Assembly: GCF_003002025.1 (NCBI RefSeq)
Contig: NZ_PVZB01000016.1
Coordinates: forward strand, 1-64,000
Reading direction: 5' to 3'
DNA length: 64,000 nt
Source of the DNA: Paraburkholderia sp. BL25I1N1
Lineage (GTDB): Bacteria; Pseudomonadota; Gammaproteobacteria; Burkholderiales; Burkholderiaceae
Positions 28,460 through 37,401 of this stretch are shown here, in pieces; the stretch's first letter is position 1; each line of letters starts with the position of its first letter. The position numbers were made by a program, and so were the translations under genes. The notes beneath the pieces were generated by a model. That model saw nothing but the letters and a program-made list of their open reading frames with translations. It had not been told where the DNA came from and searched no databases.

Positions 28460-29020
28460 CTAGCGCGGCCCGAACGACTCCAGCCACTTACGCCCTTCGT
28501 CCCAATCGCCGAGCCCGCTGTCCGCGTTGATATGGCCGCGCGAGCCGAGGTCGATCCAGCGGCTGCCCCACGCGTTCGCACAGGTCTGTGAAAACGCCAC
28601 GCCGCCGTAGGGATCATCGCTGCTGGCTACGACAATGGTCGGAAACGGCAACCGTTCGAGCGGCACAGGCGCGAAACCGCGCGCGTCCCGCGGAAAATGC
28701 GCCTCGGCCGGATCGGGCAGCGCGACCAGAAACGCGCCCGCCACCTTCGCAAGCTGCGCGGCGCTCGCATATTGCGCCGCCCAGAAAGCCGTCGTCAGGC
28801 AGCCGAGGCTGTGCGCGGCGAAGACCACGGGCGCATCGGCGGCGGTCACCGCGGCGTCCAGCGTGCGGCACCAGGCGTCGCGCTCAGGGTGATCCCAGTC
28901 CGGCATCCGCACCCGCGCGAAGGCCGGATTCAGTTCTTCCCAACGCGTCTGCCAGTGGCCGGCGCCGGAGTTCTGGTAGCCCGGCAGCACCAGCGTGGTG
29001 GGTTGTTTTCGTTCGCTCAT
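28460..29020 (-). CDS. Alpha/beta hydrolase of the RBBP9/YdeN type
   Basis: 186 residues. The start has LVLPGYQNSGAGHWQ. The nucleophile elbow is AHSLG near residue 70, the acid is in SSDDPYGG near residue 134, and the catalytic His is in GHINADSGLG near residue 162, so the triad is complete. The family has serine hydrolase folds with poorly defined substrates. Short single-gene unit between the CoA transferase and ggt. Confidence 0.85.
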   Translation of the reverse strand: MSERKQPTTLVLPGYQNSGAGHWQTRWEELNPAFARVRMPDWDHPERDAWCRTLDAAVTAADAPVVFAAHSLGCLTTAFWAAQYASAAQLAKVAGAFLVALPDPAEAHFPRDARGFAPVPLERLPFPTIVVASSDDPYGGVAFSQTCANAWGSRWIDLGSRGHINADSGLGDWDEGRKWLESFGPR

Positions 29021-29108
29021 CCGCGTTCCCCGTGTCGGTTGTTAGTCGCAGTTTATTGTTTTTGGCCTGTGGTTTTTGCTCGCGCCGGCGCAAGCCCGCA
29101 TCGCCGCG

Positions 29109-30836
29109 TCAATGCATTACGCGCCCCACGCCCACGCCGCGCGGATCCGCCGCCGGCACGGGAGTCGTGCCCTCGATGCGGATCATCTGGACGTCGCCAT
29201 TGAACGACTGCCCTTCGAGCGTGTAGCCCTTGGCCTGCAACTGCTCGGCCAACTCACCCGTGATGGGACGATACGGCTCGAAATAGATCGTCTTCTGCGG
29301 CAGCAACTGGTGGTGAAAACGCATGGCGGCGAGCGCGTCGGTGGGCGACATGTTGAAGTCGTACAGGTCGGTCATCACCTGGAAAATCGACGTCAGGATG
29401 CGCGAACCGCCGGGCGTGCCGATCACGAGCGACACCTTGTTGTCCTTCAGCAGAATGGTCGGCGTCATCGACGACAGCGGACGGCGTCCCGGCGCCACGG
29501 TGTTCAGTTCGGCACTGTTCGCGCCGGCGGGTTTGGTCACGAAGTCGTCCATGGCGTCGTTCAGCAGAAAGCCGGCGCCGTCCACCACCACGCCCGAACC
29601 GAAGTCCCCGTTCAGCGTGTAAGTGTTCGACACGGCGTTGCCCCACTTGTCGACCACCGAGAAATGTGTGGTTTGCGCCTTCTCCGGAACAGCGTCGCCG
29701 AGTCCCGGCTTGACCGGCGTCGCGCCCGGCACTTCGTCGGGTTTGACTTCGTCGGCGCGCTGCGCGAGGTAGGCGTCGTCGAACAGTTTGGCGCTCGGCA
29801 CCTTGTATGCATCCGGATCGCCCAGGTATTGCTGGCGATCGGCGAACACGCGGTCCTCGATCTGCGCGATCAGATGGATGTACGGCACGGAATTCAGTTC
29901 GAGGCCGTCGAACGCCTGCTTCAGGTCGGCCTTCATCTTCAGCATCTGGATCAGACCCACGCCGCCCGAACTCGGCGGCGGCGCGGTGACAACCTGGTAG
30001 CCGTTCCAGTCGGCGGTAAGCGGCTGACGCCACACGGCCTTGTACTGAAGCAGATCCTGTTTCGTGACCAGACCGTGGCCGTACATCTGCTGGGCGATCA
30101 GATCGCCGGTGCGGCCTTCGTAGAATTCGCGCCCGCCGTCGCTTGCAATGCGCGACAACGTCTGCGCCAGTTCAGGCTGGCGGTATGTCGCGCCCGCCTT
30201 GAGACTGGAGAAGTAGGCATCGAAATTGGTCTTGCCGGCAAAATTACTCGCGGCTGCGTCGTGGCGTTGCTGCAACCACGGTTCGACCTGGAAACCGTCG
30301 GTGGCGTAGCGGATCGCGGGCGCCAGCACTTGCTTCCACTTCAGTTTGCCGAAGCGCTGGTGTACTTCCCACATGCCCTCGACGGTGCCCGGCACGGCCA
30401 CCGCGCGATGGCCCACGGCGCTCATGCCCGGCAGCAGATTGCCCTTGTCGTCGAGATACATGTCGCGGGTCGCCTGTCGCGGCGCGCTCTCGCGATAGTC
30501 GAGGAAATACGGCTTGCCGTCCATGAACACCGTCATGAACCCGCCGCCGCCGAGGTTGCCCGCATCCGGCGCGGTCACGGCCAGGGTGAAGGCGACGGCG
30601 ACAGCGGCATCCACCGCGTTGCCGCCGACGGCAAAGATCTGCTGCGCCGTGTCCGCGCTATAGCGGTCCGGCACGGCCACCGCCGATGCGTCGAACACGG
30701 CCTTGGGCGGCGGCGTTTTCGCCAGCGCGACCGTGCCGCCCGCGAAGGAGGCGAGCACGGCCGACACGGTCAGGATCCGGGTCAGGGAAAGAAAAGTGAA
30801 AGGCGCGCGAGGCGCGCCGTGCGTCGGGACAGACAT
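29109..30836 (-). CDS. ggt: Gamma-glutamyltransferase (periplasmic precursor)
   Basis: 575 residues from the ATG at 30836 (GGAG nine bases upstream); the ATG at 30866 has no such site. A signal peptide covers about residues 1-39 (cleavage after VALA). The large subunit contains GGNAVDAAVAVAFTLAV and NLGGGGFMTV. Self-cleavage should occur before the catalytic Thr in the TTHFSVVD motif near residue 390; the small subunit keeps the glycine loop and PLSSMTPTILL. It hydrolyses or transfers the gamma-glutamyl group of glutathione in the periplasm. Confidence 0.93.
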   Translation of the reverse strand: MSVPTHGAPRAPFTFLSLTRILTVSAVLASFAGGTVALAKTPPPKAVFDASAVAVPDRYSADTAQQIFAVGGNAVDAAVAVAFTLAVTAPDAGNLGGGGFMTVFMDGKPYFLDYRESAPRQATRDMYLDDKGNLLPGMSAVGHRAVAVPGTVEGMWEVHQRFGKLKWKQVLAPAIRYATDGFQVEPWLQQRHDAAASNFAGKTNFDAYFSSLKAGATYRQPELAQTLSRIASDGGREFYEGRTGDLIAQQMYGHGLVTKQDLLQYKAVWRQPLTADWNGYQVVTAPPPSSGGVGLIQMLKMKADLKQAFDGLELNSVPYIHLIAQIEDRVFADRQQYLGDPDAYKVPSAKLFDDAYLAQRADEVKPDEVPGATPVKPGLGDAVPEKAQTTHFSVVDKWGNAVSNTYTLNGDFGSGVVVDGAGFLLNDAMDDFVTKPAGANSAELNTVAPGRRPLSSMTPTILLKDNKVSLVIGTPGGSRILTSIFQVMTDLYDFNMSPTDALAAMRFHHQLLPQKTIYFEPYRPITGELAEQLQAKGYTLEGQSFNGDVQMIRIEGTTPVPAADPRGVGVGRVMH

Positions 30837-31391
30837 CCGAGAAACTCCGGCAACTGAGGGCGCCATGGTGCACGAACGGCAGGAATTCGTGCAAGGCGAC
30901 AAGGGGCGGTGCGGCCTGCGAGGATCGCTGCGACGAGCGCGCGCGCTGCGCGTTGTGGGCAAGCTGCACTGCCCCGGGAAAAATCGGGGGCGGGCTTTGA
31001 GGCGCGGCGAGGCGGCTAATGCACCCCTGCTAATGCACCTCTCGATGCGCGCTGGTCGCCCGCCCGCGGACTCACGCCGCACGAAAGGCTGCCCGATGCA
31101 ACGGGCCGAAAGCGGGCGCATACGGCCCATTGCGACGCCAGCACACTGACGCGGACAACCCGCGCAGCCAGCGTGGGCGAACCCGCGCCGCTCGCATCCT
31201 AAGTCGGCGCCGCTCGCGTGAACAAAACGTTTTACCTCCTGTTACAGCGCCGGCCTGGCCCTTCAATCACCGTCAAAATGGCTCAAACGTTGGCTGCGCG
31301 CCGCACTCGCCTGCCGCAACGGGGCTCGTCAGGTAGAATTGTCGGATAAGAGGACGCATTGCGCGCCCCCGACAGACTCTCACCTTCTCGC
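30837..31391. other. Divergent intergenic region between ggt and glnS
   Basis: About 555 bases. It contains an 11-bp direct repeat, GCTAATGCACC, at 31015-31025 and 31029-31039 (14-bp period) on the ggt side and an AT-richer patch around 31220-31245. Open frames here are arginine-rich shadows. Promoters of both genes must lie here but I cannot place them with confidence. Confidence 0.5.
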
Positions 31392-33101
31392 ATGAATACC
31401 GAACGCAACGACGCGCCAGCGGCATCCAATTTCATCCGCAATATCATTGACGACGACAACCGCACCGGCAAGTGGGGCCAGCGCGTCGAAACGCGCTTCC
31501 CGCCCGAGCCGAACGGCTATCTGCATATCGGTCACGCCAAGAGCATCTGCCTGAATTTCGGCGTGGCGCGCAGCTACGGCGGCGTGTGCCATCTGCGCTT
31601 CGACGACACCAATCCGGAAAAGGAAAGCGTCGAATATGTCGACTCGATCATCGACGCCGTGCGCTGGCTCGGCTTCGAGTGGGAGAAAGACGGCAAGTCC
31701 GAGCTCTACTACGCGAGCGACTACTACGACAAGCTGTACGAATTCGCCGAACTGCTGATCGAGCGCGGCAAGGCGTACGTGGACAGCCAGTCGGCCGAAG
31801 AAATGCGCGCGAACCGCGGCTCGGCTACCGAAGTCGGCACGCCGTCGCGCTTCCGCGAGCGTTCGGTGGAGGAGAATCTCGACCTGTTCCGTCGCATGAA
31901 GGCCGGCGAGTTCCAGGAAGGCGAGCACGTGCTGCGCGCGAAAATCGACATGGCGTCGCCGAACTTCAACATGCGCGATCCGGTGATCTACCGGATTCGT
32001 TTCGCTCATCACTACCGTACCGGCGACAAGTGGTGCGTGTACCCGATGTACGACTACACGCACTGCATCTCGGACGCGCTGGAAAACATCACGCATTCGC
32101 TGTGCACGCTGGAGTTCGAGGACCATCGTCCGCTGTACGACTGGATTCTGAACGAGCTCGCCGAAGCCGGCATTTTCACGCGCCCGCTGCCGCAACAAAT
32201 CGAGTTCTCGCGACTCAATCTGACCTACGCGATCACCAGCAAGCGCAAGCTGCTGCAACTCGTGACCGAGGGCCATGTGGACGGCTGGGACGATCCGCGT
32301 ATGCCGACCATCGTCGGCGTGCGCCGGCGCGGCTTCACACCGGAAGCGATCCAGTTGTTCTGCGAGCGCATCGGCGTGACCAAGGTCGATTCGTGGATCG
32401 ACATGAGCGTGTTCGAAGGCGCGCTGCGCGACGATCTGGATGAGAAGGCGCCGCGTACCGCCGCCGTGCTCGATCCGGTCAAGCTGATCATCGACAACTT
32501 CCCCGAAGGCGTGAGCGAGCCGTGCAATGCGCCGGTTCATCCGCATCATCCGGAAATGGGCGTGCGCGAGTTTCCGATTTCGCGCGAACTGTGGATCGAA
32601 CGCGACGACTACAACGAAACGCCGCCGAAGGGCTACTTCCGCCTGTTCCCGGGCAACAAGGTGCGTCTGCGTTACGGCTACGTGATCGAATGCGTCGGTG
32701 CGGATAAAGACGAGAACGGCAACATCGTCGCGGTCCATTGCAACTACTTCCCGGACAGCAAGTCGGGCACCGAAGGCGCGAACAACTACAAGGTCAAGGG
32801 CAACATCCACTGGGTCAGCGCGGCAGCCGCGTGCCCGGCCGAAGTGCGCATCTACGACCGCCTCTTCAAGGAACCGCAACCGGACGCCGGCGGCCGCGAT
32901 TTCCTCGAAGCGCTGAATCCGGATTCGAAGCGCGTGGTCAACGCCTACCTTGAGCCGGGCGCGCGCGAAGCGCTGCCGGAACAACGCTATCAATTCGAGC
33001 GTCACGGCTATTTCGTCGCCGACCGCGTCGATTCGAAGCCGGGTAAGCCCGTATTCAATCGCATCGTCAGTCTGCGCGACAGTTGGGGCAAGCCGGCGTA
33101 A
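31392..33101 (+). CDS. glnS: Glutaminyl-tRNA synthetase
   Basis: 569 residues from the ATG at 31392. Class I signatures: FPPEPNGYLHIGHAKSI (HIGH motif) near residue 37 and the KMSKS-like AITSKRKLLQLV near residue 280; the C-terminal anticodon-binding beta-barrels begin near residue 350 (RELWIERDDYNE). It charges tRNA-Gln directly. A strong hairpin terminator follows 39 bases later. Confidence 0.97.
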   Translation: MNTERNDAPAASNFIRNIIDDDNRTGKWGQRVETRFPPEPNGYLHIGHAKSICLNFGVARSYGGVCHLRFDDTNPEKESVEYVDSIIDAVRWLGFEWEKDGKSELYYASDYYDKLYEFAELLIERGKAYVDSQSAEEMRANRGSATEVGTPSRFRERSVEENLDLFRRMKAGEFQEGEHVLRAKIDMASPNFNMRDPVIYRIRFAHHYRTGDKWCVYPMYDYTHCISDALENITHSLCTLEFEDHRPLYDWILNELAEAGIFTRPLPQQIEFSRLNLTYAITSKRKLLQLVTEGHVDGWDDPRMPTIVGVRRRGFTPEAIQLFCERIGVTKVDSWIDMSVFEGALRDDLDEKAPRTAAVLDPVKLIIDNFPEGVSEPCNAPVHPHHPEMGVREFPISRELWIERDDYNETPPKGYFRLFPGNKVRLRYGYVIECVGADKDENGNIVAVHCNYFPDSKSGTEGANNYKVKGNIHWVSAAAACPAEVRIYDRLFKEPQPDAGGRDFLEALNPDSKRVVNAYLEPGAREALPEQRYQFERHGYFVADRVDSKPGKPVFNRIVSLRDSWGKPA

Positions 33102-33139
33102 GCTGGAACGCACCCTTTACCGCGCATCTGAGGTTGGTT

Positions 33140-33176
33140 ACGGCGTGCGTCTTGATCGAAAGATGCACGCCGTTTT
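33140..33176 (+). terminator. Terminator of glnS
   Basis: ACGGCGTGC at 33140-33148 pairs perfectly with GCACGCCGT at 33165-33173, followed by TTTTGTTG. Confidence 0.75.
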
Positions 33177-33240
33177 GTTGCACCATGTTTCCATCGACGG
33201 CGACGGCGCGGCATCCGCACACGCCAGTCCGGGAGGTCCG

Positions 33241-34215
33241 ATGAAAGTTGCAGGCCGTCGCGGGGCCCGTACCCGGCACACGACGGGGCACACGGCATAC
33301 GCCGCGCGTTTCGCCCATGGCGCGGGTTGCGCGCTCTTGGCGCTGATCACCTTCGGCGCGGCGTCGCTCAGTTGCGCTGCTGAGGCGGATGAACTCACCG
33401 GCACGCTGAGAAAAATCCACGACGACGGCGTGGTCGTGCTCGGCGTGCGTGAAGCTTCGATTCCTTTCTCTTACTTCGACGGCAAGGGCACGGTCGGCTA
33501 CTCGCAGACCATCGCGCTGCAGATCGTCGAGGAGATCAAGAAGACACTTGGCATGCCGCAGCTGAAGGTGCACGAGATCACGGTGACCTCGTCGAACCGC
33601 ACGCCGATGTTGCTGAACAACCAGATCGATCTGGAATGCGGCTCGACCACCCACACGGTGGAACGCGAAAACGTGGCCGCGTTCTCGAACAGTTTTTTCC
33701 AGTACGCGGTGCGCATGATCGCGCGCAAGAACGCCGGCATCACGGATTTTCAGGATCTGGCCGGCAAAGCGGTCGTGACAACCGCGGGCACCTCGGATGA
33801 ACGCCTGCTACGCCGCCTGAACACCGACAAGCTCCTGAACATGCGCATCACCAGCGCGCGCGACCATTCCGAGGCCTTCAACGCGCTCAAGGACGGCCGC
33901 GCCGTGGCCTTCGTGATGGACGAGCCGATCGTGTACGGATTCAAATCGACCGATCCGCGTCCCGACGACTTCGTGGTGACCGGCACGCCGCTGGGCTACG
34001 AAGTCTACGCGTGCATGTTCCGCAAGGGCGACGAGCCGTTCCGCGCTCTCATCAACGGCGTGATCGCTCGCGGCCAGACATCCGGCGAAGCGGAGCGTCT
34101 GTACAAACAGTGGTTCACGCAACCCATTCCGCCGCGCGGCATCAATCTGAATTTTCCGCTGTCGGAGCAGAATCGCGCGCTGTTCGCGCATCCAAACGAC
34201 CGCGCGCTCGACTGA
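33241..34215 (+). CDS. Amino-acid ABC transporter periplasmic binding protein (glutamate/aspartate type)
   Basis: 324 residues; ATG at 33241 behind GGGAGGTCCG. A long signal peptide with a basic N-terminus ends near residue 46 (LSCAAEA). The mature protein is family 3 solute-binding: LGVREASIPFSYFD, then NQIDLECGSTTHTVER, which matches the GltI branch, and DLAGKAVVTTAGTS. GltI proteins bind glutamate and aspartate. No permease or ATPase is adjacent, so it may work with a transporter encoded elsewhere. Confidence 0.85.
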   Translation: MKVAGRRGARTRHTTGHTAYAARFAHGAGCALLALITFGAASLSCAAEADELTGTLRKIHDDGVVVLGVREASIPFSYFDGKGTVGYSQTIALQIVEEIKKTLGMPQLKVHEITVTSSNRTPMLLNNQIDLECGSTTHTVERENVAAFSNSFFQYAVRMIARKNAGITDFQDLAGKAVVTTAGTSDERLLRRLNTDKLLNMRITSARDHSEAFNALKDGRAVAFVMDEPIVYGFKSTDPRPDDFVVTGTPLGYEVYACMFRKGDEPFRALINGVIARGQTSGEAERLYKQWFTQPIPPRGINLNFPLSEQNRALFAHPNDRALD

Positions 34216-34241
34216 AGCGTCACGCGGCCACGGCCTCGCCG

Positions 34242-34691
34242 CTATAGCGACCGATGCAGTTCCGCGAGCGACAGCGTGGTCTGAAAGAGCCGCGCGAGAC
34301 TGCGGCTCGCGTACTTGTCCACTTCGTCGGGCGCGGCCCAGCGGTAGGCATCCATTTCGGGAATCAGCGTGCCGTCCGAGCGGCGCGGAAAGAGCGAGGT
34401 GCAGGTGCACACGCTCAGATCGAGTTCGTCGACGGTGGCACGCGCGCCGAACAGATGCAGATCCTTGTCGCGCCGATAAACGAACAGGCCGAGATCTTTC
34501 AGACGTTCGGGCACTATGGCGATACCGGTCTCCTCGACCATCTCGCGCAGCGCCGTGACATGCGGCGCCTCGCCTTCTTCGCCGTGTCCTTTCGGAATGT
34601 CCCAGTGCGACGTTTCGGTGGCGTGCGCAAGCAGCACGCGGCCGTCCGGGTCGAGCAAAACGATGCCGCACGAAATAATCCGTGTGCTCAT
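34242..34691 (-). CDS. Nudix hydrolase
   Basis: 149 residues. Begins with IISCGIVLLDPDGRVLLAHA; the Nudix box KGHGEEGEAPHVTALREMVEE plus TG covers about residues 34-56 (GX5EX7REUXEEXGU). Family members hydrolyse nucleoside diphosphates linked to another moiety. Convergent with the binding-protein gene; substrate not predictable. Confidence 0.88.
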   Translation of the reverse strand: MSTRIISCGIVLLDPDGRVLLAHATETSHWDIPKGHGEEGEAPHVTALREMVEETGIAIVPERLKDLGLFVYRRDKDLHLFGARATVDELDLSVCTCTSLFPRRSDGTLIPEMDAYRWAAPDEVDKYASRSLARLFQTTLSLAELHRSL

Positions 34692-34797
34692 CGCCGCACC
34701 ATCTCAGACAAACGCGCGGATTCATCGACACGCACGCGCGTGGCCTCGGGCCGCGTCGGCTGCCAGGCGGCGCGCGCCGCCATCAAGGCCTGCACGC

Positions 34798-35187
34798 TCA
34801 GTGCTTTTTCTGCAATTGCCAGGTGCCGCTGCCCTGCTTGCAGAACTGCGGGCGCAGGTTCATGGATTGTCCCTTGGCGCTCAGCACGACGCCGAGGTCG
34901 CGGCAGGTGCGATCGCCCTCTTTGGCCGTGCTGGCCATCGTGATCGCGGCGTCGATCTTCACGCTATTGCCCGTGCCTTCGTTGACCCAGTTCGCGGTTT
35001 CGCCGTCCTGCTTGTCGTTCAATGCGGCGAACACCGCCTTTTTGACGGAGTCGATGTCGCGTTGCTTCATGTAGCTGATCGGCGTGTCGTTCAGAAAGCC
35101 AAGATTTGCCGCTTGCGCGCCGATCGCAGCACCCAGCAACAGGCTGCTGGCGGTCAGTTGAGACAGGACGCGGGTTCGCATCGACAT
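34798..35187 (-). CDS. Exported protein resembling RT0821/Lpp0805-type surface antigens
   Basis: 129 residues from the ATG at 35187, with AGGAGAACCC upstream; the frame continues further upstream without a ribosome site. A signal peptide ends near AIGAQAA (residue 24). The mature part has 'W-(V)-N-x-G-T-G', a Cys in DRTCRDLG and a C-terminal FCKQGSGTWQL, the layout of small outer-membrane antigen domains in which a Cys pair precedes a terminal Trp. Family match is moderate; no enzymatic motif. Confidence 0.7.
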   Translation of the reverse strand: MSMRTRVLSQLTASSLLLGAAIGAQAANLGFLNDTPISYMKQRDIDSVKKAVFAALNDKQDGETANWVNEGTGNSVKIDAAITMASTAKEGDRTCRDLGVVLSAKGQSMNLRPQFCKQGSGTWQLQKKH

Positions 35188-35482
35188 GAAGGGTTCTCCT
35201 CGGAAGTGTTCGGCGGTCTCGAGCGCGCATGGCGTCTCGTGATCTGGACCCCAAAAGCATAGCATGTCCCCCTCGAACGGACCGCGAGAAACGACCGCCT
35301 GCCGAAGCGGATAAAACGAGCGCCAGCCTCGCACAGGACGTGCCTCATTTCCGGGGAGCGCGCGCCGCCGGCCCAGTGAGCGCCCCTAATTTTAGGACAG
35401 CTCCCATTCCTGCCACCAGGACGCTTTCTTAAGATTGATCGGTTGCGCCTCCGCGCCAATCCGAATCTGAAGAGGCCTCACC

Positions 35483-35722
35483 ATGCACACCCTCTCCGTC
35501 CTCAAAACCATCGCTATCGCGCTTGCGCTGCTGTGCGCCGCGCTCGCGCCGGTTGCGATTGGCCACGATCCCGGACTTGCGCGGCGCGCCGTGCGGATGG
35601 ACGCGCTGCCTCGCGCCCGCTGGCCCAATCTGCTGACGCGCGTCGGCATCGCCTGCCTGTTGCTGTCCTTCGCGTTGCTGCTCGCCGGTTGCTATTACAT
35701 GCTGGCGAGCGCCGGCAATTAA
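35483..35722 (+). CDS. Small two-helix membrane protein, function unknown
   Basis: 79 residues; ATG at 35483 behind GAAGAGGCC. Two hydrophobic segments (about residues 5-27 and 52-74) flank a basic loop (DPGLARRAVRMDALPRAR). The N-terminal segment might instead be a signal anchor. No recognised family. Confidence 0.65.
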   Translation: MHTLSVLKTIAIALALLCAALAPVAIGHDPGLARRAVRMDALPRARWPNLLTRVGIACLLLSFALLLAGCYYMLASAGN

Positions 35723-35770
35723 TCTCGACCCTCGCGACCGGCTAAGCCAGCCGTCATCGTGTCACCCGCC

Positions 35771-37153
35771 TCACTTCGCGGCCACTGAATCGGCCGCCCC
35801 GCTTCCCGCCTTATATCCGTCTGTCAGCGTATTCAGGAACGCGACCACGTCCTTGATTTCAGCCTCGTCGAGCGCCGGCTTGTCACCCGGCTTGCGGTCG
35901 AACGGTGGATCGGTATTCAGATTGGCCCAGTACTGCTGAGGCAGATCGTCGAATTTCCGCACTTTGCCTTTCGTCACCGGATAGAACTTCTCCGGGTTCG
36001 TGTCGCGCTCGGCATAGAAACGCACCACCTGATCAAGCGAATGGTAGATGCCGTTGTGGAAAAAGCTCTTCTTCAACGCCACATTGCGCAGCGTCGGCGT
36101 GCGGAAGATGCCGCAAAACTCGGCACGCCCCTTCAGATCGGTGCGCTCCGGGCCGCAAGCGCCGAGGTCGTAGAAACGCGGATCGCGATTCACGGACAGC
36201 GCGCGATTGCGCGGCACGCCGATCGCGATCAGACCAAAGTCGCTGAACTGCGGCGGCGCGCCGTCCAGGGTGCGCTGGCTGATGTGGCAGCTCGCGCAAT
36301 TGCCTTTTTTCTCGTCGTTGAAGAGTTGCAGGCCACGCAGTTCGGCTTGCGTCAACTGCGCTTTGCCCGCCAGATACGCGTCGTACTTGCTGGTGTACGG
36401 ATAGAAGGTTTCCGGCGTCTGCTCGAAGGTTTCGAGCGCTTGCAGCACCGCTTTGAAGGTGGCGTCGTCGCTATCGAAAATGTGTGCGCCGAATGCCGCG
36501 CGGAACGCGTCCGCGTATGGCGCGGCCTTGACGGCCGCGGTGACCTTGGCCGGCGTGCTGCCCATTTCGAACGACGACAGCAGCGGAATGCGCGCCTGGT
36601 CGCCGCCCCGGTCGACGCGGCCATCCCAGGTCAGGCCGCCGGTGGGTCCGGCATCCACGCTTTCGTCGCCTTCGTCATCCGACTCGTGATAGTGCTCGGC
36701 GAACGCCGGCACCGACTGCAGATACTTCAGCGTCGGCGCGGCGCGCATGCCGGTGCGGTGCATGTCGCTGCCGCCCAGTTGCACCGACAACGCATTGGCC
36801 GGCGAGAACCCATGGTCCGGACTGTGACACGACGCGCAAGCGAGCTTGCCCGAACCGGAGAGTGACGCGTCGAAGAATAGTTGCTTGCCGAGCGCCGTCA
36901 TCTGCCGCACGGATTCGTAGACCTGGGCGCGGGACTGGCCCGCTTCATGGGCCGCCACCTGCACCGCCGACGCCGCCACCGGCGTGGCCGAAGCCGCTAC
37001 GCCTGCACCGGTGCCCGCCGCGGCTGCCGTGCCTGGCGCACCCGCATCGCAGGCGGCAAGCGTCAAGGTCATGGCCGCCAGGGCGAACGCCGTCGCTTGC
37101 CGCACGCGCGTCGTTGCGAGCCCGGCGTCACGCCGTGCGTCGACCCGAGCCAT
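35771..37153 (-). CDS. Di-haem cytochrome c peroxidase family lipoprotein
   Basis: 460 residues from the ATG at 37153; an in-frame ATG at 37186 is the alternative. The hydrophobic segment ends in LTLAAC, a good lipobox. Two haem c sites are present: CASCH in KLACASCHSPDHGFSP and in KGNCASCHISQRTLDG, plus RTPTLRNVALKKSFFHNG, typical of the MauG/CcpA group. It is expected to reduce hydrogen peroxide (or oxidise a partner) in the periplasm. The start lies 249 bp from the divergent phosphoesterase start. Confidence 0.87.
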   Translation of the reverse strand: MARVDARRDAGLATTRVRQATAFALAAMTLTLAACDAGAPGTAAAAGTGAGVAASATPVAASAVQVAAHEAGQSRAQVYESVRQMTALGKQLFFDASLSGSGKLACASCHSPDHGFSPANALSVQLGGSDMHRTGMRAAPTLKYLQSVPAFAEHYHESDDEGDESVDAGPTGGLTWDGRVDRGGDQARIPLLSSFEMGSTPAKVTAAVKAAPYADAFRAAFGAHIFDSDDATFKAVLQALETFEQTPETFYPYTSKYDAYLAGKAQLTQAELRGLQLFNDEKKGNCASCHISQRTLDGAPPQFSDFGLIAIGVPRNRALSVNRDPRFYDLGACGPERTDLKGRAEFCGIFRTPTLRNVALKKSFFHNGIYHSLDQVVRFYAERDTNPEKFYPVTKGKVRKFDDLPQQYWANLNTDPPFDRKPGDKPALDEAEIKDVVAFLNTLTDGYKAGSGAADSVAAK

Positions 37154-37237
37154 TATTTTCCGAATCCCCGTCAGACCTGGCCGCATATGAAAGATGTGAG
37201 TTTGCGATGGTGAAGTCCGCGAGCGTATTTCATCTGC

Positions 37238-37255
37238 ATGTCGTTTAAATGACAT
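37238..37255. promoter_or_regulatory. Near-perfect 18-bp palindrome in a divergent promoter region
   Basis: ATGTCGTTTAAATGACAT is symmetric except for one base pair. It sits in the AT-rich gap between the peroxidase and phosphoesterase genes, where a dimeric regulator could control both. The regulator is unknown. Confidence 0.4.
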
Positions 37256-37401
37256 ACAGCCGACGTTATTTTGCAATCAGAAGCAATTCGTAAATAGTTA
37301 CATCTTTCTGTCAAATTGCCTTGCCAAACTTTCGCCCACGGTCATCCGTGCAAGGAGTTCAGATGGCCCGTCCCCAACGCGAGAGAGAGAAACCACATCA
37401 A

